In this document: positions 1 through 10,304 of the stretch, piece after piece
Position numbering within the stretch: position 1 is the stretch's first letter
Layout: each line of letters opens with the position of its first letter
Assembly: GCF_901933205.1 (NCBI RefSeq)
Contig: NC_044590.1
Coordinates: 7,703,501 to 7,767,500, forward strand
Length of the DNA: 64,000 nt
Direction: 5' to 3'
From: Camarhynchus parvulus
Taxonomy: Eukaryota > Chordata > Aves > Passeriformes > Thraupidae
Translations under genes and position numbers: made by a program
The notes under the pieces: model-generated
What the model saw: only the letters and a program-made list of their open reading frames with translations
Told to the model about the DNA's origin: nothing
The model's database searches: none

Positions 1-680
1 GTCTGGGAGCATGGGGAGGTGAGAGGCAGTGCTGACCCCGCCACAGCACCCATCTGCTGGGACATGTCTGCAGCCAGTGACAGGTCGGCACGGAGCCACC
101 AGCCTGTCCCCACGCAGGAATGGTGCTCAGCAACGGGTGCACCCAGCCTTGTGTCTCATGGAGGCTTCCCACGCTCTGCTCCCCCTGAGGCCATGCTTGC
201 CCGCGGGGACCCAGCCCGTTGTCCCCTGAGGCTCCACCAGCGGACGTGGCATGAAGCAGGCACCAGGCCAGGACTGGGACAGGCAGGTGCTGGGTCTATG
301 GGATGGGCACAGCCCAGCAGACCCACAGCCCTGTGTCACCCCAGTAACACCCTGCCAGGACAGCAGCCCCCAGGGGAACATGTTCCTGAGCAGCCCCCTC
401 TGGGTTCCTATCCCACAAATTCATCTAATCACTTGTCACAGCTGGGTAGTTTTGGGCTCCCCCTGGCTGTAGGGTGACCCCAGCCCATGGCCTCATTTCC
501 CTTTCCCCATGAGAGTGCTGAGGGTCCTTTCCCCTGCTGCAGCCAGGTTGCCAGGGCTCAACAGGGCCAGGTAAATCATTTCTCAGGCCGTCATTGCCTC
601 GGGCACAACTGTGACACGCAGCAGCAGTGAGTGTTTTGGCACACGAAGGTTGTGTGCATGGCCCCTCCCCAGCTCCACAC
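1..680. other. Left-end intergenic sequence
   Basis: No exon with a plausible frame, splice sites and family motif is visible in either strand. The open frames here are short, GC-driven and overlap on both strands. By synteny with the human locus, the gene to the left of WFDC2 would be PIGT, but none of it is recognisable here. Confidence 0.5.
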
Positions 681-682
681 AG

Positions 683-689
683 ATATAAA
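683..689 (+). promoter_or_regulatory. TATA-like box of the first signal-peptide exon
   Basis: An ATATAAA motif lies 47 bases before the ATG at 736. The spacing matches the TATA-like boxes before the other secreted-protein first exons in this window (3802, 6917, 10251, 19775 on plus; about 17160 and 25362 on minus). Confidence 0.6.
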
Positions 690-735
690 CCCCGTCAACC
701 TGCACTCTTCATCCATACCTTTGGCATTCACCAAC

Positions 736-820
736 ATGAAGACCACCATGGTTCTGTTCCTGGGCATCCTGGCCCTGTGTGCCCAGCTGCATGCAGCCCC
801 TACGGCTGGTCAGGAGAAAG
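736..820 (+). CDS. Orphan signal-peptide exon (WFDC-family type)
   Basis: The exon starts MKTTMVLFLGILALCAQL and continues with a short Ala/Pro-rich stretch, a typical secretory signal peptide of the WFDC family. It is 85 bases long and ends in phase 1 at a perfect GTGAGT donor (821), as the other WFDC first exons here do. No WAP or Kunitz exon follows before the WFDC2 first exon at 3846. In phase it could splice to WFDC2 exon 2 at 4191, giving WFDC2 an alternative promoter and signal peptide. It could also be the remnant of a lost WAP gene. The exon itself is clear; what it joins to is inference. Confidence 0.6.
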
Positions 821-3800
821 GTGAGTGCTGGAGGGCTTGGGGTGGGTGCCTTGTTCTAGCTCCTGGAGCACTGCGGGGCTGATTGGGGCAGGGGTCCCAC
901 ATGGGATGAGCAGGTAGGAGCCATCCCAGAGCACAGAGCCAGGCACATGCCAGGCTCCAGAGCATCCATGCACCACTGAAGCTGTGGCCGTGCCAGCAGG
1001 GCCACCGAGCTCTGCGCCGCAGGGACAGCGTGGGCAGGGGGGCTCGGCTGTGGCAGGATGTGCCAGTGTGGCAGGAGCCCTCAGCAGGTGCACAGCTGGA
1101 CCTGAGGGGCCATGCACCAGTCCATGCCCATGGTGTGGGGACCCTGTGCTGCTGACTGAGGGGCCCAGCGTCTCCAGAGATGAGCTATCCCTCTGTATCC
1201 CTGTACTTGCTATCCCTGCTCTGTGCCAGCAGCAGGAGGCTGGTTCACTGCTCGGGGGCACCTCAGTGTGCCCCTTTTAATCATTGACCACAGCAGTCAG
1301 GTGATGTGACTCCAGCACTTCCCTGCTGCCATGGAGGAGCCACGGTCACCCGCAAGGCTTGGGCGCAGCCACCGTGACCAGGCTCAATGCTGGTGGGCAC
1401 AGCTCCCGAGGAATGCAGCAGAAATGAGCCTTTGGGGCCTGGTTTGGGGCTGCTGATCCCATTTGCACAGCCAGGATCCTCCCTGGCCATGGGGACAGCT
1501 GGCAGACCCCTGTGCTCCCCACAGCCATCCTCAGCCTTTGCTGAAGAAGCACCTGGCAGAGCCAGGGCGGGGACACCAATATCCTGGATGCCATACACTG
1601 GGGACAGGAGCCAAAGCATTCCTGTCTCCCAGAAGGCGATGCCAACTGTGTGGGCTGGAGCTGCTGGCCCTGCTGCCAGCTTGCTCAGTCCCTCTCCAGG
1701 TGCTCCAGCTGGCTGGGGGCAGCTTCAGCTGGATTGTCCCCTCAGCAACCAGCTGGGCACCTTGGATCTAGGGCACAAGTGTGGGCAGAAAGACTGGTGC
1801 ACACACTGCTCCTATCAACTCTTAGTTTCCCCTGTGGTTTTCCCCTCTTCTCCTTCCATGAGCCTTCCATTTCTGGGCTCCCATCTGCTGTCATCCAGCT
1901 GCTCTTGTGCTGGCATCTTCCTTCAGAGCCTCCCAGTGCTGGCTGCTCACTGCCAGCACCAAGGTCACCCCACGCTGGGGTCACCCCATGCTCGGGCAGA
2001 GTTGTCACAGGGTCAGACCAGGGCAATGATGCTCAAAGACAGCACCAGCACAGGGCCACAGCCATGTCACAGTGGGACACCAGTGACCCTGGGTGGGTGT
2101 GGGACTGGCAGCAGTGCTGCTGCTCTAGAGAAGCTGCTGCTGGGTCCGGGTGGGCTCTGTCCCTGTGCAGCACCGGTAGGGATGGTGCAGGTCCCTCCTC
2201 TCCATCCTGGCGGGCAGTGTGCTCACCTCCAAGCTGTTACCACCCCTATCCCCCTCTGGCTGACACAGCACTGTGCTCTGGCCCTGGTGCAGGGACACTG
2301 GGCTGCAAGATGGTTGCTTTCATTCCTGGCATCGCAATGCTGGCCCCGGGCCTGCTGTGGGAGCATCCCAGCCAGCCTGAGCATGGCCAGGTCCCTGCAG
2401 CTCCTCAGCAGGTCCCCATCCGGGAGGGCACAGGGAAAACGGCTGCCTTGATGATCTCCCTGCCACCCCAGGCCTCTGCCCGTGTGTCACTCCCACTGCC
2501 GTCAGCGGTGACATGAGGTGCGGCAGTGGGGCAGGCGGCTGAGCGCCGGCTCCTGTTCCTGCATAAACACCCGGCAGGGAGGGGACCACAGGCAAAGGCA
2601 AACAGTTACTGATTTACTGCCACGCCGCCGTGCCACATTGTTGACTGTGGGGTTAAATTACCTGGAGACGGACCCCGGCAGAGCAGACGCCAACTCGTGA
2701 CTCAGGCAGGGATCATGTCCCGGCCCCATGCACCCTTAGCCCATGCAAATTTACAAGATGCCTGGAGCTGGGGCTGCTTCCACCAGCAGCAAAAGCACAT
2801 CACCAGGAACAGGGCAGGTTTCATCTTCCTGCAGGAGGATGGGTGCTGGCAGAGTGGCAAACGCTGATGTGAGCAGGGCAGCCATGCCAGGTGGGCGAGC
2901 TGGGCCCATTCAAACCATCCCCAGCTTGACATTGCCAGGGGCAGTGAAGTGTCCTGAGCCACCAGATGTGCCATGGGAAGGGTATCCCGGACAGGCTGAA
3001 GGGACTGGGGTTATACAGCCCCAGTACCACCGTGCCCTGGAGCACTGGGAGTGCATGTCAGTGACACTCCCTGACAGCCCCTTGCACAAATGGTGGTCAG
3101 ATGATCCATCTGCATCCCCAGTGCTGTGGGAGGCTGTGAGGATGGCAGGGTCCGTGGGACAGGGCTGCAGCTGGGCAGGAGCTCCCGTGGCTGTGGGAAC
3201 ATGCAGGGCAGCCCCAGGGCAGGCACCTGCCCAAGGCACAGGCAGCCTGGAGCACCCTTCACTTGAGGAGCAAGAGCTGGAGGAGAACAGTGGCTGGAAC
3301 AGGCGCAGGAGCTGGGTGGGCAGCAGCAGAGCTGAGCCAGGGCACCCTGTGTGCACTGCTGGCTCCTCCCGGCCTCGGGGCACCAGCAACCCAGGCCAGG
3401 GGCTCCATTCAAGCTCATGCCCGTGGCCGGGGCGGTGCAGGGTGAGCTGAGCAGGGACGGGTCATGCCCCACTCTCGGCGAGCGGTACCACTTCATGCCC
3501 AGGGCCGATCCCTGAGGGCAGGGCCATGGCGACCCAGCGGCCCGGCGGGCTCAGCGCGGGCCGCCTGCCTGGGGTCCGGCGTGCGGGGGCCGTGGCCAGG
3601 GGTGTTTGGCTGCTGTTCCTGCCCGGCGAGCTCTCAGCATGGCCGCCCAGTCTCCTCGAGGCTCCCCCTCCCTGGTCGGCAGCCAGCAGCAGCAGATACC
3701 TGATACTCGGGTTGTGCAAGCGCGAAGGGGGAGCCTGGCCCTGCCCGGCCCTTGGGAGCCACCCGGAAGGCCGAGCCCGCCGGCCCCACCTGGAGAGGAG
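821..3800. other. Intergenic or long intron, no exon recognised
   Basis: About 3 kb without a WAP, Kunitz or other recognisable exon on either strand. Long open frames exist (for example 1387-2451), but they overlap each other on both strands and contain no family motif. If the exon at 736 splices to WFDC2, this stretch is its first intron. Confidence 0.5.
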
Positions 3801-3845
3801 CTTAAAGGCCGGCCGGGCGGCCACAGCGCAGCCGGTTCCTGCACC

Positions 3846-5496
3846 ATGCCCGCGGCCCGCAGCGTCCTCATCTTGGCGGGGCTCCTGGCTCTGTGGGCAG
3901 AGCTGCCGGCAGCATCCGCCCAGAATGACACCAGTGAGTATGAGCGCATGGCCCAGCGCGGCTCGTCACGGCATGCCCGGCGAGCGGCCAGCATCCCTCC
4001 CTCCCAGCCCCAGGGCAGCCGGCGTGGGGGCCGCGGCGAGCACCGGCCCGTTCCCGGCGCGGTTGGGCTCGGCAGCATCCCTGGACCCAGCCCTGGGGCC
4101 GCGGCAGCATCTCCCGGAAAGGGACGCAGCCCTCGCCCTGCCCGGCGCCGGCCGCCCCCGCCTGCCCACGGCCCCACCTTTGCCTTGCAGCCAAAGCCGG
4201 CGTGTGCCCCAGCCCGGCGACGGATGCGGTGAACTGCACGGTGGGGTGCCAGTCCGATGGCGACTGCGAGAGCACCCTCAAGTGCTGCCCGGCAGCCTGC
4301 GGCAAGGCCTGCCAGAAGCCTGACGGTAACACTCCCTCCTGCTGCTGGCCGTGCTGCCCAGAGTCACTGCCACTGCCACCCAGCCCGTCCCAGCCAGCAG
4401 CACGGGTGCTCCAGGGTGCAGCTGTGGCCACAGGCCTGGGTGCCCGATGTGTGTTCAGCTGCAGGACGGGGACTGAGGGCTGCATGGAAGCCCAGCAGGC
4501 TCCGGGTGTGCTCCTGCTGGGCCGTGCTCACACCTTCCTCCTCTCAGCCATGCAGGGGCTGAGTGGACAGCCCTAAATGATGCTGGGGCTTGGGTGGAGG
4601 GTGGGGTCTGTGCCATTTCCCATTGCAGCCCTTGTTGCCTGCTCAGCCTTGTGGGCAGCTGCCAGCCGAGGATGTGGGGGCACTGTTCTGTTGCTCACCA
4701 CAACAGTCCTGGACAGTGACCCAAGGAGATGGGTGCAGGAGCTGGAATCCGCAGGTGCAGACAGATGGATGTGACCTGGAGGTTCCAGTGCCTCCATGGC
4801 TGCCTGCAGGACAGCGCTGGCTTGGCTGCACCACAGTGGAGGGCAGTGTGGTGCAGAGCCAGAGCTCAGTGCCAATGGCAGGCAGTGGGACAGCGGGGCA
4901 GGGGCCCCACACTGCTGGGAAAAGGCTGTTTGGGGGGGCCTGTGATCCTGGCTGAGGCCTAGGCTGCGCCCCCATGCTATGAACAAACAGCCTGGGCCAT
5001 CCATGGCAGTTGTAGAGGACAGCAGGGCCAAGGCCTCCATCATGTCTGCATACTGCAGCTGTGCATCCTGTGCCAGCCCTGTGTCCCTGAGAGGGAGCAC
5101 TGGGCACAGGGACTGTTGGGGACCACTATGCTATGTGGCCTCCCTGACATGTCCCCATCAGGTCCAGCTGGCAGGGAGCACCAACAAGCGGATCTATGGG
5201 ATGGGGAAATGCTGGGTACCGCGGTGGTCCCTCCTCCATGGCAGATAGGGCCAGGGCCATGCCTGCAGCTCTGGGAGCTGCAGGGTAGGCCCGGCCCCCC
5301 GTGCCAGGGCCAGCAGGTCTCAGCCATGTTCTTTTGCCTTTCAGAGAAGCCTGGCACCTGCCCACCCGTGAACCCGGGCATCCCCATGCTGGGCGTCTGC
5401 TCCAACCAGTGCAAGACCGATGCCAACTGCTCCGGGATCCAGAAGTGTTGCAGGAATGGCTGTGGCAAGGTCTCCTGTGTGACACCCATCCAGTGA
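3846..5496 (+). CDS. WFDC2: WFDC2 (HE4), two-WAP secreted protein
   Basis: Coding exons are 3846-3933, 4191-4325 and 5345-5496 (stop TGA 5494-5496), all joined in phase 1, giving 124 residues, the same length as human WFDC2. Exon 1 encodes a signal peptide, and exons 2 and 3 each encode one WAP domain with eight cysteines. The C-terminal stretch [14 protein letters not shown] is essentially that of mammalian HE4. A TTAAA box lies at 3802. The stop is followed by a donor at 5498 (GTCAGT) and a non-coding exon from 5591, with AATAAA at 5752-5757. The family comprises small epithelial secreted proteins; HE4 has reported protease-inhibitory and antimicrobial activity, but the exact target in birds is not evident. 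Position at the left end of the WAP cluster matches human synteny. This is the most secure WAP gene here. Confidence 0.93.
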
Positions 5497-5751
5497 GGTC
5501 AGTTGGGTGCATTCCAGCCCCAGGGATCCCACAGCACCTCAGCCCAGTGCCTATGCAGCCATCCTGCTCACAGCCTCTGCTCCTTTGCAGGTGCAGCCGC
5601 CTCCTGCCAGCCCAGCCACAGGGAAGCTGCTGCCTGATGCCCATCCCTCATGCCCTGGCCGTGGCCCTGCACCTTCCCCCGACTTGGAGCCTTCAGCCTC
5701 AGTTTTCTCCCTGGGGTTCTCTGCTCAGGGCAAGACCCCTGCACTCTCACC

Positions 5752-5757
5752 AATAAA
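5752..5757 (+). terminator. WFDC2: WFDC2 polyadenylation signal
   Basis: AATAAA in a non-coding last exon that begins at 5591 after the acceptor TCCTTTGCAG. It is the first such signal after the WFDC2 stop. Confidence 0.8.
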
Positions 5758-5759
5758 GC

Positions 5760-6910
5760 AGCTTCTCCCTGACATGCTGTGGCTGCCTCTCCTTCTCACA
5801 CCATGGCTGCCTTTCTGTTCCATGCTGTGGCCACCTCTCCATCACAAGCCATGGCTGCCTCTCCATCCCATGCCAGGGATGCCTGGAAGGGCTTCACACA
5901 AGCAGCAGCATCGACTGACTCTGTCATGCCTGCAAGGGTCCTGTGCCATGCCTGGGGCTGTCCCATGGGTCCATGGCCCCAGCTGTCCCTGCACACTGGC
6001 TCCTCCACCTTGGGTCCTCCACCATGCTCAGAGCACAGCTGTCGAGGTGCAGTTGTGTCCCTCAGAGCAGAGGGACTCTCTGCTCCGTGCTCTGCAATGG
6101 CCAGGGGACAAACAGGCTGCAGCGTGTGCTGTGTGTGCAGTGTGTGCTCGTATGCAAGCATCACCCAGACTCCTCCTTATCTCTGCCCTCCCAGCCTGGC
6201 CATGGCACCCTGCCCACAGCAGAAGCCTGAAGGAGCTTTTGGCAGTGCAAGCCACATGCCACAGTCCCACGCCTGCCCCTGCCACATCCCTCCCCACCTG
6301 CTCAAATCTGGGGGGCTCCTGCTCCTGTCCTGCTTTCCCCTGGCACTTCCTGCTCTCCACGGATCTCCAGGGGCCCCATTTCTTCTGTACCTGCCAGCTC
6401 CTGCTCCCCGCCCCTGGGATCAGAGCATGTCCCTCCTGCCTGGGAGGGGCTGGCACCTCCAAAGCCCCTGCCCTTGGCAGAGCCATCCCCTGGGACTGAG
6501 TGAGCCCAACACCTTGCCCAGCACTGCCCAGGGTCTGGTGCTGGTTCCCCCTCCTCTGCAGTGCAGGTGCAGGCTGTGCCAGCACCACAGCTCCACAGCT
6601 GCTCTGCCTGCTCCATGTGGGCCAGGAGGGATCCAATGGACACTGAAGACTGGCACAGGACACTGCTCCCGTGTCCCACCCATGCTCTCAATGGTGTGGT
6701 TCTGGGAGTGCTGCTCAGCCCTTGGCACAGCTGCTCACAGGTCACCAGTGACCTGGAAAGGGAGCTGCAGATGTGTCAGCCATGGGCCACGAGCCCAGCA
6801 CTGCCCCAGGAGTCTCCCCCAAGTTGAATTGTTCATGCCCAGCACTCCCACAGTCCCAGAACCGTGCTGCCATGAGAAGGAGCAGCTTGGCTTGGCCAGC
6901 CCCCGCTCCA
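5760..6910. other. Intergenic between WFDC2 and the five-WAP gene
   Basis: No exon recognised. The stretch 5770-5890 contains several imperfect copies of a 'ccatggctgcctctcc' type unit, a weak local tandem similarity with no coding meaning. Confidence 0.5.
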
Positions 6911-6916
6911 GCAGGG

Positions 6917-6922
6917 TTTAAA
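6917..6922 (+). promoter_or_regulatory. TTTAAA TATA box of the five-WAP gene
   Basis: TTTAAA 40 bases before the ATG at 6962. This TATA makes 6962 the likely start rather than the upstream in-frame ATG at about 6872. Confidence 0.6.
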
Positions 6923-6961
6923 TCCCAGCCCATTGCCCAGAAGTGCATCGACTGCAGCGCA

Positions 6962-9175
6962 ATGCTGGGCCAACACACCCTTCTGGTGCTCCTGGCACTG
7001 CTCACCCTGGCCCAGCAGCACAGCCCCAGGGACCAAGGCACTGCTCTCACCCTCACTGCATCCCCACACGGGGCCCTGCAGGGACACTGGACCCCCAGTG
7101 CCCCTCCTGCCCCCCACAAAGTGGGTGAGTGCCCGGCGGGGGCGAGCAGAGCCCCCTGGCCCCCCAGCCTGTACTGCCTCTCCGACCATGGCTGCCCTGG
7201 TGCTGAGAAGTGCTGCCAGATCGGGAAGGTCTGGACCTGCCTCCTGCCCACCACAGGTACTGCTGCTCACTCCAAGGGATGCCAGCACGAGGGTCGGGCA
7301 ATGGGTGGGATGTGGGCTGGTGCCTGTGTTGGTGCCCCTGCTGGAGGGGGTGTCCCTGCTCCCTGGGACATGGCTGCATGGCTGCATGGAGCATCTCCCT
7401 CTGCAGAGAGCCCGGGCTACTGCCCCCGTGCTGGCAGTGCCATCGGGCCAAGCTGTGGGACAAGATGTCACAACGACACCGCATGCCCCTCGGGGGAGAA
7501 GTGCTGCACCCGCGGCTGCTGCACCCGCTGCGTGCTGGCTGAGCCAGGTGAGGTGTCCTGGAGATCCCACCCATACCAGGCTGAGGATGCCCTGGGGCAG
7601 CCCCAGGGGTCTGCAGCCCCCATTGCACTGTTGGGGGCTGTGGGCAGTGGGGCCAGGCTGGCTGCAGGCCAAACCCTGAGCCTTTCCTCCAGCCAAACCT
7701 GGGCTCTGCCCACGGAAGCGTGCCCAGAGCAGAGCTGCTGCCTGCCCCAACCGCTGCACCGATGACCGGGACTGCCCTGGGGAACACAAGTGCTGCTTCT
7801 CCGGCTGTGGGCTGGCCTGCACCCCTCCAGACACAGGTACAGCCCTGCCAGCCCTCTCTGGTCCCCATGTCCAACCCACCACTGCACTGGTGCTAGCCCA
7901 GCTGCCCCTGGCAGAGAACAGCGTGTGCCCAGCCCTATTGTGGACAAGGCACAGCGGCTGTGCCTGGCCAGGTGTGCAGCTGGTGGCACCCATCCAGGCC
8001 CCAGGGAGTGTGTGCCACTGGCTGTGCCACACGCCTGCCCTGGGCACAGCCCCAGCCCTCAGAGCTGGCCCTTGGGTGCTGTGGGAAGGGATCCCCATGC
8101 CCAGCTCCTCCGTGATGGGCAGGAGATGGCTCTGAGTGTGTGAAAGGCTGAACCCCTCCTGAGCCTCCCTCCTGCACCCCCTCAGACTGCAGCCAGAGCA
8201 AGGGTTGTCCTTCACCACTCCAGCTACCAGCTGGCATCCCATATTGAGCTGTGACTGGTCTCACTGGGTCAGACAGGTACGGGTGTGAGGCTGGTCACCA
8301 AGGTCATCATGGTGCTTGGGGAAGGAAGATGGAGGAGCAGGACAGGGACAGGATGGAGACTGAGGCTGTGCCAGGAGTGGGACTGGGGTCAGAATCCCGG
8401 CACAGCTGCACTCTTCCCTGTCACCAGGGAGCCACCGTGCCACAGCGAAGTCTGGCGTGTGCCCCGTGGTGCTGCGGGGCTCCTTGGGGCCCTGCCTGGA
8501 GCTGTGTGACACTGACAGTGACTGCACTGGGGACGACAAGTGCTGCACCACTGGCTGTGGCCACATCTGCAAACCACCCACCAAGGGTAAGCCATCAGCA
8601 CCCTGTGGGGACGAGACCCCTGTGCCCCCTCCCTGCCTGTCACCGTGACCCTCGGGGGGCAATGGGAAGCTGGGGACTGAGCTGCTCTCCAATGGGACAC
8701 GAGCTCAGTGAGGAGCTCACCCCTGCAGGCAGGGCAGCTCCCCCACCCTGGAGGGTGCCCTGAGCCCCTCACCCCTTTCTCTCTCCACATGTGCCAGCAT
8801 GGCCAGGACTCTGTCCCCCTGCAGCAGAGGGTGATCAGGCAGCCAAGCGCCTCGTCCTGTGCCTGCAGGACGAGGACTGTCCCCCTGTCCCCCTGCTGCC
8901 TGCAGGGCTGCAGCCGGGTCTGCATCCACCCACTGTGGGGTACAGTCCCCTCCAGCCTGCTGCCTCCTGGGTCCAGCCTGGAGGGGACAGAGGGGGGCCA
9001 GGGTGGGAGCACCACAGGGCTCCCCATCCCTCAGAGAAGGAGCACTGAGGCATCCTCACTGACCACCTCCCTTGCCTCTTCCAGGTACAGCATAGCTGTG
9101 GCCAGGAAAGGCTGCACCAGGAGCTGCCATTTCAGGGTCATCCTCCACCCCACTGCCATTGGACCCCTGGGCTGA
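6962..9175 (+). CDS. Five-WAP secreted protein with frameshift in WAP5
   Basis: Exons are 6962-7256 (signal peptide plus WAP1), 7407-7547 (WAP2), 7693-7836 (WAP3), 8446-8586 (WAP4), 8798-8939 (WAP5) and 9085 onward. All junctions are phase 1 except after WAP5. WAP1 has only six cysteines, lacking the second and seventh. WAP2 has nine, with an extra Cys in GCCTRC. WAP3 and WAP4 have the normal eight. WAP5 is 142 bases, not a multiple of three: its N-terminal half reads LCLQDEDCPP in one frame and its C-terminal half CCLQGCSRVC in the next. As assembled, the product reads through to TGA 9173-9175 (317 residues). In the ancestral phase the last exon would add two or three residues and stop at TAG 9093-9095. 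AATAAA is at 9405-9410. The likely role is a secreted multi-inhibitory-domain WAP protein. It cannot be equated with one human gene; WFDC3, with four WAPs, is the nearest in architecture. Sequencing error in WAP5 is possible. Confidence 0.75.
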
Positions 9176-9404
9176 GCAGAGGTGCTGGTGCACCCCACAC
9201 CTCTCCCTGTGCTGGACCCTGTTCCCTGGCAGGATGGCACCAGCAGTGACTCCAATGCTTCTGGTCAGGGTCCCTGGCACCCCCAGCCATGCCATTAAGG
9301 GCTGCATGCTGCCTGCACTACCCATGGCCAAGATTCCCAGCAACCCTGCATGAGGCAAAACCCTGCATCCACAATAGCCCCTCTGCCCCACTGCACTGAG
9401 ACAC

Positions 9405-9410
9405 AATAAA
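9405..9410 (+). terminator. Polyadenylation signal of the five-WAP gene
   Basis: AATAAA about 310 bases after the ancestral stop in the terminal exon that starts at 9085. Confidence 0.7.
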
Positions 9411-9419
9411 CCATCCCAC

Positions 9420-10245
9420 AGGCACCTCTGCTCTGGGTCACCATCCCTGTTCTGTGCTCTGGCTCCCAGAGGCACTGGCAGCCTGGGCTGCAGGAAGGCG
9501 CTACCCGAGGGCAGGGAGAGGGTCCCAGGTCCATGCAGGTGACTTCCAGGCATGATCATTCCATGGTAACCATCCTGCTGGGCCTGGGGGCTGCATCATG
9601 TCCCCTCAGCAGTCATGGACTGGAAAACCAGTTTCTTCAGATTCCTTGTGCCAAGGAAAGGCTTCTTTGCATCCCAGAGTGTCAAAACCTGGTGGGAAAA
9701 GCAGTCACAGGTCAGGCCAGATGGAGCACCCAGCCAAGGACGGGGGCAGGGAGCATCACCCGTGTGCCAGGGACCGCGGCAGGACCTGCTTACTCATGGT
9801 GCTGGGTGCCAGGCAGTCCCATGCATGGAAGCTGCCCTTGGCTGAGGAGCAGCACCATGGCAGCAGAGCTGTTAGAACTCCTCACGCTGCTCCCACGGCC
9901 ATGCCAGGACCAAGCCCTGGGGTCTATCCACAGCCCCCACTCCAGGGAGCAGAGGGGTGAGTGGGGTTGGAAAGAAACCCAGAGAGGGAGTGACAGCCAG
10001 CTCCAGCAAGGATGGGGCAGTGCAACGTGAGGGGCAGAAGTGCCTGACCCCACCTGGCCTTCCCAGCCCCACAGGTCACCATGACCCCAAAGCAGGGCTT
10101 GGGCAGAGATAAGCGGGGTGGCTGGCAGGGCGCCGGTGGGTTCTGGGAACTGCCCCTCCTCCTGCCCCTCCTGCCCATAGCACAGCCAGCTTCCACAGCA
10201 GGCAGCTCAACTTCAGCTGCCCTGCCTCTTCAGGCGCCCCTGCTA
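9420..10245. other. Intergenic between the two multi-WAP genes
   Basis: No exon with family motifs or supported splice sites is visible in this stretch. Confidence 0.5.
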
Positions 10246-10250
10246 CAGAC

Positions 10251-10256
10251 TTTAAA
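10251..10256 (+). promoter_or_regulatory. TTTAAA TATA box of the twelve-WAP gene
   Basis: TTTAAA 30 bases before an in-frame ATG at 10281 and 54 before the ATG at 10305. Typical TATA-to-start spacing places transcription near 10280, so 10305 is the preferred translation start. Confidence 0.6.
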
Positions 10257-10304
10257 CCAAGCCCCAGCTCAGCTCCAGACATGCACAACATCCCCAGCAG
10301 CAGC

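Noticed and set aside
1387..2451. 354-residue plus-strand open frame
   Set aside because: No motif, competing frames in the same stretch, no promoter or polyadenylation signal.
7118..7128. GTGAGT donor inside the first WAP of the five-WAP gene, which would end exon 1 before the domain
   Set aside because: The sequence after it keeps a WAP cysteine pattern and ends at its own donor (7257), so the site is probably cryptic; alternative splicing removing WAP1 remains possible.
6833..8242. 469-residue minus-strand open frame
   Set aside because: Antisense to well-supported WAP exons; composition typical of reverse-complement Cys/Gly codons.
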